NCBI GenBank assembly: GCA_937949585.1
Contig: CALEDW010000125.1
Location: forward strand, 1 to 21,302
From: an uncultured Acidimicrobiia bacterium
GTDB lineage: Bacteria; Actinomycetota; Acidimicrobiia; IMCC26256; CALEDW01
Direction of reading: 5' to 3'
Length of the DNA stretch: 21,302 nucleotides
A program made the translations under genes and the position numbers. Positions 14,332-21,032 of the stretch are shown in pieces. The notes under the pieces were generated by a model. It worked only from the letters and a program-made list of their open reading frames with translations. It was not told where the DNA came from and made no database searches. Numbering within the stretch: the first letter of the stretch is position 1; each line of letters opens with the position of its first letter.

Positions 14332-15321
14332 GTGGCAAGGGTCTTCTCGGGCATCAAGCCCTCCGGCGAGGTGCACGTCGGCAACTACCTGGGCGCGGTG
14401 CGCCGCTGGGTGGCCCAGCAGGACGACGGTGAGTGCATCTACTGCGTGGTCGACCTGCACGCGATGACGGTCCCGCACGAGCCGGCCGCCCTGCGGGCCG
14501 AGACCCGCCGGCTGGCGGCGCTGCTGCTGGCCGCCGGGATCGACCCCGACCGGTCGATCCTGTTCGTGCAGAGCCACGTGCCGGTGGTGACCGAACTGAC
14601 CTGGGTGCTCAACTGCGTGGCCACCGTCGGCGAGTTGCGCCGCATGACCCAGTTCAAGGAGAAGGGGCGGGGCCAGGCGTCGGTGAGCGCGGGCCTGTTC
14701 GACTACCCGGTGCTCATGGCCGCCGACATCCTCGCCTACGACACCGACGAGGTACCGGTCGGTGAGGACCAGATCCAGCACGTCGAGCTCACCCGGGACC
14801 TCGCGCTCCGCTTCAACCGCCGCTTCGGCGACACCCTCGTCGTGCCCCGGGCGACGGTGCCGCCGGTGGCGGCCCGGGTGAAGGACCTGCAGCACCCGAC
14901 CCGCAAGATGTCGAAGTCGGAGGAGTCACCGCAGGGTACGGTCCTCGTCCTCGACCCGCCCGAGGTGATCCGGCGGAAGGTGCGGGCCGCCGTCACCGAC
15001 TCCGAGACCGAGATCCGCCACGACCCCGAGGCCAAGCCGGGCGTCTCGAACTTGCTCGAGCTGTACACGGTGGCCACCGGCGCCACGATCGCCGAGGCCA
15101 CCGAAGCGTTCGCCGGACGGGGCTACGGGGCGCTCAAGGCTGCGGTCGCCGACGCCCTGGTGGACCTCCTCGCGCCCGTCCAGGCGCGCTACGCGGCGTT
15201 GCGCGACGACCCGGAACGCCTCGACGACCTGCTGGCCCACGGCGCCGCGAAGGCCGAGGCCATCGCCTCGGCCACGATGCAGCGGGTGCGCGACGCGGTC
15301 GGGCTGCTGCCCCGCCGCTGA
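14332..15321 (+). CDS. trpS: Tryptophanyl-tRNA synthetase
   Basis: 329-residue class Ic synthetase that charges tRNA-Trp. The HIGH-type motif is HVGN (15-18), the KMSKS loop is intact (192-196), and GEDQIQHVELTRDLA, the conserved active-site helix, is present. Length is normal for the bacterial enzyme. It starts with GTG at 14332 under a leaderless-type -10. It is a single-gene unit divergent from scpA, and its stop lies only 5 bp from the stop of the convergent site-2 protease gene, so no dedicated intergenic terminator fits. Confidence 0.97.
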   Translation: MARVFSGIKPSGEVHVGNYLGAVRRWVAQQDDGECIYCVVDLHAMTVPHEPAALRAETRRLAALLLAAGIDPDRSILFVQSHVPVVTELTWVLNCVATVGELRRMTQFKEKGRGQASVSAGLFDYPVLMAADILAYDTDEVPVGEDQIQHVELTRDLALRFNRRFGDTLVVPRATVPPVAARVKDLQHPTRKMSKSEESPQGTVLVLDPPEVIRRKVRAAVTDSETEIRHDPEAKPGVSNLLELYTVATGATIAEATEAFAGRGYGALKAAVADALVDLLAPVQARYAALRDDPERLDDLLAHGAAKAEAIASATMQRVRDAVGLLPRR

Positions 15322-15326
15322 TCCGG

Positions 15327-15974
15327 TCAGAGCCGGTACACGAACCGGGTGAGGGCGTCGGCGAACGGGTCGATCAGCCGGCCGAGCAGGCCGGTACTGA
15401 ACACGAGGACGAACAGCACGAGGATCCCGTAGGGGCGGAACCGCCACCAGGCCGGCAACCACCGGGCCGGCAACGCCCGCTCGAGCAACGACGATCCGTC
15501 GAGCGGCGGGATCGGCAGGAGGTTGAACAGCCCGAGCGCGAGGTTCACGAACGCGAACGAGAGCAGCACCCGGAACCCGAGCGGCTGTGCGGCGAACGGG
15601 CGGAACGGGTCTCCCGACGCCGCGTACGCCAGGCGGGCGCCGACGGCGGCCGCGGCGCTCAACCCGAAGTTCGTGAAGGGCCCGGCGAGGCTCACCCAGA
15701 CCATGTCCCGCCGGGGGTGGCGGAGGCGGGCCGGGCTCACCGGCACCGGCTTCGCCCAGCCGATGACCGGCAGGCCGGTGATCGCACCGAGCGCCGGCAC
15801 GATGACCGACCCGAAGGGATCGAGGTGCGGCATCGGGTTCAGCGTGAGCCGCCCCGCTCGCGCCGCGGTGTCGTCGCCGAACGCCAGGGCCACCACGCCG
15901 TGGCTCACCTCGTGCAGCACCACGGCCGCGACGAGGCAGGTGAACCACACCAGTGTCTGGGCGTCCAGGCTCAC
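15327..15974 (-). CDS. Site-2 protease family (M50) membrane metalloprotease
   Basis: 215-residue polytopic M50 protease. The zinc-binding HEXXH motif is H21-EVS-H25 in the first helix (VVLHEVSHGVVALAFGD). The second catalytic motif is NLLPIPPLDGS in a later helix, supplying the third, Asp ligand. No PDZ or CBS domain is present, so it belongs to the short rhomboid-neighbour type often annotated as peptidase M50. Substrates are unknown; the family typically cuts membrane-embedded anti-sigma factors or signal-peptide remnants. GTG at 15974 follows the upstream DksA-like gene by 18 bp on the same strand, with no promoter hexamer between them, so they are probably co-transcribed. Confidence 0.93.
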   Translation of the reverse strand: MSLDAQTLVWFTCLVAAVVLHEVSHGVVALAFGDDTAARAGRLTLNPMPHLDPFGSVIVPALGAITGLPVIGWAKPVPVSPARLRHPRRDMVWVSLAGPFTNFGLSAAAAVGARLAYAASGDPFRPFAAQPLGFRVLLSFAFVNLALGLFNLLPIPPLDGSSLLERALPARWLPAWWRFRPYGILVLFVLVFSTGLLGRLIDPFADALTRFVYRL

Positions 15975-15992
15975 CGCACCGGCACGGCCGGC

Positions 15993-16331
15993 TCAGTCCC
16001 GGGCCGAGGCGCAGGCGATGCACCGGCGCGCCGCCGGCATCGCCTCGAGGCGGGCCTCACCGATCGGCCCGCCGCACCGCTCGCAGCTCCCGTAGGTGCC
16101 TGCGTCGAGCTTGGCCAGCGCGTCCTCCACGTCCCGCAGGTTCTCGCGCAGCGTCCCCGCCAGCGCGTCGACCTCGCTCTTCTCGGCCGTCACCTGCCCC
16201 GAGTCGGCGAAGCCCTCGTCGAAGGCGAGGCCTCCGATCTCCGCGAGCTGGGACCGTAACCGGGCGCGCTCGGCCTCGAGCCGGTCCCGCAGTTCCTGGG
16301 CGCGCACGGCCGAAAGAGGCGTCTCGGGCAT
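15993..16331 (-). CDS. DksA/TraR-type zinc-finger protein
   Basis: 112-residue protein with an N-terminal coiled-coil-like segment (about 8-75, rich in Arg, Glu, Leu and Ala) and a C-terminal C4 zinc finger at C83, C86, C104 and C107 (SCERCGGPIGEARLEA). DksA/TraR proteins bind the RNA polymerase secondary channel, but many short actinobacterial members lack the acidic coiled-coil tip and their action is not known. It has its own -10 that begins in the xerD stop codon, ending 6 nt before ATG, and is followed by the site-2 protease gene. Confidence 0.9.
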   Translation of the reverse strand: MPETPLSAVRAQELRDRLEAERARLRSQLAEIGGLAFDEGFADSGQVTAEKSEVDALAGTLRENLRDVEDALAKLDAGTYGSCERCGGPIGEARLEAMPAARRCIACASARD

Positions 16332-16337
16332 GGCCCG

Positions 16338-16343
16338 AGCCTA
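16338..16343 (-). promoter_or_regulatory. -10 element of the DksA-like gene, overlapping the xerD stop codon
   Basis: TAGGCT on the minus strand, preceded by CCGG. Its first three bases are the TAG stop codon of xerD (16341-16343). It ends 6 nt before the ATG at 16331. Confidence 0.5.
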
Positions 16344-17297
16344 CCGGTTGTCCACCGCCGTGCGGGCTCGGGGGTGCGCGAGCTCGTAGGCGGCCCGGAG
16401 GTGCTCGGGCGACACCTTCGTGTACACCTGGGTGGTCGCGATGCTGGCGTGGCCGAGCAGCTCCTGGACGACCCGGATGTCGGCGCCCCGCTCGAGCATG
16501 TGGGTGGCGCAGGAGTGGCGCAGCACGTGCGGCGACAGGCGTCCCTCCAGCCCGACCCGGCCGCCGGCCGCCCGCACGATCTTCCAGCAGCCCTGGCGGG
16601 TGAGGCGTCCGCCCCGGGCGTTGAGGAACACCGGGTCGCCCGGCGGGCGGCGCCGGGCCGAGCGCTCCAGCACGGGACGTCCCGCCCTGAGATAGCCGAG
16701 GAGCGCATCCCGCGCGGAACGCCCGATCGGCACGATCCGTTCCTTGCTCCCTTTGCCGAGCACGCGCACGACGCCGCCGGCGAGGTCGAGATCGGCCCGG
16801 TCCAGCCCGACGAGTTCGCTGATGCGCACCCCCGTGGCGTACAGGGTCTCCAGGATCGCCCGGTCGCGCCGGGCGCGGGGGTCGTCGCCGCCGACCGCGC
16901 CGAGCAGGGTCTCGACCTCCTGCTCGCTGAGCGCCTTGGGGATCCCGACGGGCACCCTCGGCCCGCCGACCTCCGAGGTCGGGTCGGTCGCGGCCAGGCC
17001 CTCCTCGAGGCAGAACCCGTGGAACGACCGCATCGCGGCCACGGCCCGGGCCACGCTGGCCGGTGCATAGCGGGCCCGGCCGTCGTCGGCGGGTGCCCGG
17101 AGCTCCTCCAGCCAGGCCGCCACCGCGGGCTGGTCCACGTCGCCGGGCGCCGCCACGCCCCGCCGGACGAGGAACTCGCGGTAGCGGCGCAGGTCCCGAC
17201 GGTAGGCGACCAGGGTGTTGGCGGCCACGCCCCGTTCGGCGCGCAGCCACGTCTCGTGCTCGGCGAAGGCGGCGTCGAGCGCGTCAGACGACCCCAT
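16341..17297 (-). CDS. xerD: Tyrosine recombinase XerD
   Basis: 318-residue site-specific recombinase that resolves chromosome dimers at dif together with XerC. The N-terminal SAM-like domain spans about 7-100 (TLVAYRRDLRRYREFL). Catalytic residues are complete: R158 (TGVRISEL), K182 (LGKGSKER), H257 and R260 (SPHVLRHSCATHML), H283 (LLGHASIATTQ) and Y292 (VYTKV). Its place after pyrG and the NUDIX gene matches mycobacterial xerD, and no phage genes are nearby, so it is housekeeping rather than an integrase. The ATG start overlaps the end of the NUDIX gene by 14 bp. It ends in TAG, which forms part of the next promoter. Confidence 0.95.
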   Translation of the reverse strand: MGSSDALDAAFAEHETWLRAERGVAANTLVAYRRDLRRYREFLVRRGVAAPGDVDQPAVAAWLEELRAPADDGRARYAPASVARAVAAMRSFHGFCLEEGLAATDPTSEVGGPRVPVGIPKALSEQEVETLLGAVGGDDPRARRDRAILETLYATGVRISELVGLDRADLDLAGGVVRVLGKGSKERIVPIGRSARDALLGYLRAGRPVLERSARRRPPGDPVFLNARGGRLTRQGCWKIVRAAGGRVGLEGRLSPHVLRHSCATHMLERGADIRVVQELLGHASIATTQVYTKVSPEHLRAAYELAHPRARTAVDNR

Positions 17298-17832
17298 CGA
17301 CCCACCGGCGGGCCAGCAGCAAGCCCACGATGGTCTTGGCGTCCACCAGCACCCGCGCCGCGACCAGCCGCTCGACGTCGTCGAGGTCGACCTCCTCGCG
17401 CAGCATCTCCCGTTCCTCCGGACCGCAGGCCGCGGCGCCGGCGACCTCGGCGAGCTCGCTGGCCACGAACAGCGTGGAGTGCTCGTCGCAGAACCCGGGC
17501 GAGTTGTGGAACTCGGCCAGCTCCACCAGGCGTCCGGCCCGCAGCCCGAGCTCCTCGGCCAGCTCCCGGCGGGCGGTCTCGGCGGGCGGTTCGCCGGCCA
17601 CGTCGCGGCGGCCGGCCGGCACCTCCAGCAGGTCGCCGCCCAGCGCGGCCCGGAACTGGCGCACGAGCGTCGCCCGCCTCCCCCGCAGCGGCACCACGAC
17701 GACGGCGCCCGGGTGCCGCACCACGGTCCGGGTGAACCGCTCGCCGCCGGGACCGGTCACCTCCACCGCCTCGACGCGCAGGAACCCGGCTTCGCAGACC
17801 GGTCGGCTGCCGGTCACCCGGAACGGACTCAC
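17284..17832 (-). CDS. NUDIX hydrolase, ADP-ribose pyrophosphatase type
   Basis: 182-residue NUDIX protein resembling the M. tuberculosis Rv1700 ADP-ribose pyrophosphatase, which sits at the same place after pyrG. The NUDIX box runs GRRDVAGEPPAETA then RRELAEELGL, with one extra residue between the first Gly and Glu, as I recall for that subfamily. A Pro/Gly-containing segment downstream (FHNSPGFCDEHSTLFVA) supplies the expected substrate loop. It would hydrolyse ADP-ribose or related nucleoside diphosphates to AMP and ribose phosphate. The GTG start overlaps the pyrG stop as GTGA. Confidence 0.92.
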   Translation of the reverse strand: MSPFRVTGSRPVCEAGFLRVEAVEVTGPGGERFTRTVVRHPGAVVVVPLRGRRATLVRQFRAALGGDLLEVPAGRRDVAGEPPAETARRELAEELGLRAGRLVELAEFHNSPGFCDEHSTLFVASELAEVAGAAACGPEEREMLREEVDLDDVERLVAARVLVDAKTIVGLLLARRWVDGVV

Positions 17833-19475
17833 CGGGGGGCGCTCGCCTCGATGGGCAGGCGGGGGGCCCGGCCCTCGGCGTGCGCCAGGGCCGCCCGCAC
17901 GAACGCCGCGAACAGCGGGTGCGGGCGATCGGGCCGGCTCTTGAACTCGGGATGGGCCTGGGTGGCCACGAAGTACGGGTGCCGGTCGGTCGGCAGCTCG
18001 ATGAACTCGACCAGCCGGTCGTCGGGGGAGGTTCCCGAGCACACCAGCCCGTGCTCCTCGAGGCGGCCGCGGTAGGCGTTGTTCACCTCGTAGCGGTGAC
18101 GGTGGCGCTCGTAGACGACCTCCTGCCCGTACACCTCGCGCACCAGCGTCCCGGCCCGCAGCTTGGCCGGGTACGAGCCGAGGCGCATCGTGCCGCCCTT
18201 GGCGACGATGTCGCGTTGGCTGTCCATGAGGTCGATCACCGGGTACGGCGTGTGGGGGTCGAACTCGGACGAGTTCGCCCCGACCAGCCCGCACACGTTG
18301 CGGGCGAACTCGATCACCGCGCAGTGGAGCCCCAGGCACAGCCCGAGGAACGGCACCCCGGCCTCCCGGGCGAAGGCGACGGCCGCGATCTTGCCCTCGA
18401 TACCCCGGAAGCCGAACCCGCCCGGGATCACGATGCCGTCGAGCTCCCGCAGCCGGCCCTCGGCGAGCAGCCCCTCGGTGTCGTCGGAGGCGATCCAGTC
18501 GAGCTGGATCCGGACGTCGTTGGCGTACCCGCCGTGGCGCAGCGCCTCGGCCAGTGAGAGGTAGGCGTCGGGGAGATTCACGTACTTGCCGACCACGCCG
18601 ATCCGGACCTCGGCGTCGGCGGATCGGATCCGCGCCACGAGCCGCCGCCAGCCCTCCAGGTCGGGCTCGCGCTCGGGCAGGCGCAGCACCGAGCAGACGT
18701 AGTCGTCGAGGCCCTCGTCGTGCAGCACCAGGGGGATCTCGTAGAGCGACTCGGCGTCGACGGCCGACACGATCCCCTCCTCGGGCACGTCGCAGAGCCG
18801 GCTGATCTTCTCTTTCAGGTGCACCGAGATCGGGCGGTCGGAGCGGCACACGATGGCGTCGGGCTGGATGCCCCGGCTGCGCAGTTCGGTGACGGAGTGC
18901 TGGGTGGGCTTCGTCTTCTGCTCGCCGGAGGGCCCGATGAACGGCACGAGCGTGACGTGCACGTAGAACACGTTCTCCCGCCCCACGTCCTTTCGGAACT
19001 GCCGGATGGCCTCCAGGAACGGCAGGATCTCGATGTCTCCGACGGTGCCGCCCACCTCGGTGATGACCACGTCGACGTCGTCGGCGGCGAGGCTGCGGAT
19101 CCGCTCCTTGATCTCGTCGGTGATGTGGGGGATCACCTGCACCGTCTGGCCCAGGTAGGCCCCGTGGCGTTCCTTGGCCAGCACCGCCTGGTAGATCGAC
19201 CCGGTCGTGGCGTTGGAGCGCCGGTCGAGCGGCACGTCCACGAACCGCTCGTAATGGCCCAGGTCCAGGTCGGTCTCACCGCCGTCGTCGGTGACGAACA
19301 CCTCGCCGTGCTGGAACGGGTTCATCGTCCCCGGGTCGACGTTGATGTACGGGTCGAGCTTCTGGAGCGTGACCCGCAGGCCCCGGCTGCGGAGGAGGCG
19401 GCCCAGCGACGAGGCGGTGAGGCCTTTGCCGAGGCTGGAGGCCACCCCGCCGGTCACGAAGATGTGCTTGGCCAT
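17829..19475 (-). CDS. pyrG: CTP synthase
   Basis: 548-residue two-domain enzyme making CTP from UTP, ATP and glutamine. The synthase domain (about 1-270) begins AKHIFVTGGVASSLGKG, with the P-loop at 9-18, and carries KLDPYINVDPGTMNPFQHGEV. The class I glutamine amidotransferase domain begins near 291 (IGVVGKYVNLPDAY) and has the oxyanion strand PGGFGFRG, the nucleophile C380 (GLCLGLH) and H508/E510 (AHPEF). Length equals the family norm. The ATG start is only 18 bp from the ATG of the divergent glycosyltransferase gene. It leads the unit pyrG-NUDIX-xerD. Confidence 0.98.
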   Translation of the reverse strand: MAKHIFVTGGVASSLGKGLTASSLGRLLRSRGLRVTLQKLDPYINVDPGTMNPFQHGEVFVTDDGGETDLDLGHYERFVDVPLDRRSNATTGSIYQAVLAKERHGAYLGQTVQVIPHITDEIKERIRSLAADDVDVVITEVGGTVGDIEILPFLEAIRQFRKDVGRENVFYVHVTLVPFIGPSGEQKTKPTQHSVTELRSRGIQPDAIVCRSDRPISVHLKEKISRLCDVPEEGIVSAVDAESLYEIPLVLHDEGLDDYVCSVLRLPEREPDLEGWRRLVARIRSADAEVRIGVVGKYVNLPDAYLSLAEALRHGGYANDVRIQLDWIASDDTEGLLAEGRLRELDGIVIPGGFGFRGIEGKIAAVAFAREAGVPFLGLCLGLHCAVIEFARNVCGLVGANSSEFDPHTPYPVIDLMDSQRDIVAKGGTMRLGSYPAKLRAGTLVREVYGQEVVYERHRHRYEVNNAYRGRLEEHGLVCSGTSPDDRLVEFIELPTDRHPYFVATQAHPEFKSRPDRPHPLFAAFVRAALAHAEGRAPRLPIEASAPR

Positions 19476-19485
19476 CGGGGACCCG

Positions 19486-19495
19486 ACGGTACCAT
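19486..19495. promoter_or_regulatory. Overlapping divergent -10 elements of pyrG and the glycosyltransferase gene
   Basis: A GGTACC core yields TACCGT on the minus strand (19486-19491), ending 10 nt before the pyrG ATG, and TACCAT on the plus strand (19490-19495). The two hexamers share two bases. If the plus-strand hexamer is used, the ATG at 19494 lies within the -10 and the likely start is the in-frame TTG at 19503, which is 7 nt beyond it, the same distance as at other genes here. Confidence 0.4.
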
Positions 19496-21032
19496 GCGGT
19501 CCTTGCCCGGCCCGGCACCCGAGCCCTGCGCATCGCGCCCCGCGGGGCTGAGAGGGTGGGACCTCGCCGGGCTCGGTGCCCTGGCCGGCCTCGTGCGCCT
19601 CCCGGCGCTGTTCGCCTCCCGGCACCACCACTACGACGACGGTGGCTACGGCCTGGCCGTGGTCGCCCTGCGGCAGGGCTTCCTGCCCTTCCGCGACGTC
19701 TTCTCCTCCCAGGGCCCGCTCTTCCTGCCGCTGCTGCGCCTCGGCGACGTGCTGACCGCCGGGGCCTCGTTCGGCCCCCGCGTCGTCCCCGTCGCGGCCG
19801 GGATGGCGGCGACCCTGGCCACCGCCGCCGTCGCCGCCGAGCTCGCCGACCGGCCGCGGGCGCTGCTCGCCGGGGTCCTGGCGGCGACGAGCGGGACGTT
19901 GCTGTGGACCACCGGTCCGAGCACCAGCGACGGCGTCACCGCTGCGATCACCACCACCGCGGTGGCCGTCGCCGTGCGCTACCGGCGCGCCCCGACGGGA
20001 GCGCGCTTCGTGACGGTCGTGGCCCTGGCCGGGGCCGCGGTGTCGGTCAAGCACCTGATGGCCGGCCCGGCGCTGGTCGCGGTCTGGGCCGTCGTGGCCA
20101 CGACCCCCCACCCCGCGCGCCGCCTCCGGGCGGCGGCCCTCCCGCTCGCGGCCGCCGTCGTGCTCGGCGCCGTGTCCCTCCCGTTCGGGGGCCACGTGAT
20201 CGACGACTACCTCCGCTACCACCTCACCAAGGCCGGCCGGCGGGACCCGGCGGCCAACCTCTCCAAGCTCGCCACCACGATGCTGCGCCGCGACCTGCCG
20301 CTGCTCGCCGTCGGTGTCGGCGGGGTCGCGGCCGCGGCGGCGGGGACGCCCCGACCCCGCCGCCGGTCCGCACGGAGCCGTGCGGTCGGGGTGTCGGAGT
20401 CGCGCCTGTCCGCTGCGGTGGCCGGCGAGCGGGCCGTCTGGTGGTGGGCGGGCCTGGCGCTGGCGCTGCTGGTGGGACAGGAGCCGATGTTCCGGAACCA
20501 CATCGCGGCGCTGGTGCCGCCCCTGGCGGTGCTGGCCGCCGTCCACCGCCCGCCGTGGCGCTGGACCGCGGCGCTCGGCCTGGCCGGCGCCGTGGTGTCC
20601 GTCCCGCACCTGCGGCCGCTGCTGGCGCCGGGGCCGTACCGCGGCGCCGAGGCGGCCGTCGTGGACGAGATCCGTGCCCTCCCCCCGGGCGCCTGGGTCC
20701 TGTCCGACGAGCCGGGGTTCGTCTGGCGCGGCGGTCGGGCGACCGACCCGTTCTTCGTGGATCCCTCCGTGCTGCGGATCCGGAACCGTCACCCGGCGAT
20801 CCGCATCGACGCCCGCCGGGTGGCCCAGGCCGCGGCCGACCCCCGGGTGTGCCTGGTGGTGGTCTGGGCGCCGGTGCGCTTCGGCTCCTTCGACGACCTC
20901 GGCGCCCGCCTGGGCGGGCTCGGCTTCCGCCGCAGCCTCGACCTCGGCCGGGACCGGCTCACCTACCGGCGGGAGCCGTGCCGGCCCGACCGAGGCGATC
21001 GAGCCACCGCAGCGCCGGCACCCGATCGATGA
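19494..21032 (+). CDS. GT-C family membrane glycosyltransferase (ArnT/PMT-like)
   Basis: 512-residue polytopic membrane protein with roughly ten hydrophobic segments. After the first helix comes HHHYDDGGYG (44-53), with an acidic pair in the first extracytoplasmic loop, and FRDVFSSQGPLFLPLLRLGDVL, the layout of the GT39/GT83 polyprenyl-phosphate-sugar transferases. The C-terminal 130 residues form a soluble domain beginning near EIRALPPGAWVLSDEPGF. It probably moves a sugar from a polyprenyl-phosphate donor to a cell-envelope or protein acceptor on the outer face; donor and acceptor are unknown. ATG at 19494 may not be the real start: TTG at 19503 is an alternative. The end overlaps the convergent MraY-like gene by 74 bp, and the region near 20351-20397 contains a long inverted repeat encoding an Arg-rich loop. 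Confidence 0.8.
   Translation: MRSLPGPAPEPCASRPAGLRGWDLAGLGALAGLVRLPALFASRHHHYDDGGYGLAVVALRQGFLPFRDVFSSQGPLFLPLLRLGDVLTAGASFGPRVVPVAAGMAATLATAAVAAELADRPRALLAGVLAATSGTLLWTTGPSTSDGVTAAITTTAVAVAVRYRRAPTGARFVTVVALAGAAVSVKHLMAGPALVAVWAVVATTPHPARRLRAAALPLAAAVVLGAVSLPFGGHVIDDYLRYHLTKAGRRDPAANLSKLATTMLRRDLPLLAVGVGGVAAAAAGTPRPRRRSARSRAVGVSESRLSAAVAGERAVWWWAGLALALLVGQEPMFRNHIAALVPPLAVLAAVHRPPWRWTAALGLAGAVVSVPHLRPLLAPGPYRGAEAAVVDEIRALPPGAWVLSDEPGFVWRGGRATDPFFVDPSVLRIRNRHPAIRIDARRVAQAAADPRVCLVVVWAPVRFGSFDDLGARLGGLGFRRSLDLGRDRLTYRREPCRPDRGDRATAAPAPDR
20351..20397 (+). repeat. 47-bp imperfect palindrome inside the glycosyltransferase gene
   Basis: Inner arms CCGCACG (20368-20374) and CGTGCGG (20379-20385) pair perfectly around a 4-nt loop. 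Outer arms CCGACCCCG (20351-20359) and CGGGGTGTCGG (20387-20397) pair with a 2-nt bulge. The repeat is read in frame and encodes an Arg/Ser-rich stretch (PRPRRRSARSRAVGVSE) between two membrane segments. It could be a palindromic element inserted in a permissive loop or simply a GC-rich coincidence. Confidence 0.5.

Noticed and set aside
16341..17297. Tyrosine recombinase as a phage or island integrase, with tRNA-Pro as its attachment site
   Set aside because: It has housekeeping XerD features and the conserved pyrG-NUDIX-xerD order, lies about 15 kb from the tRNA, and no duplicated tRNA end, phage genes or compositional shift is visible.
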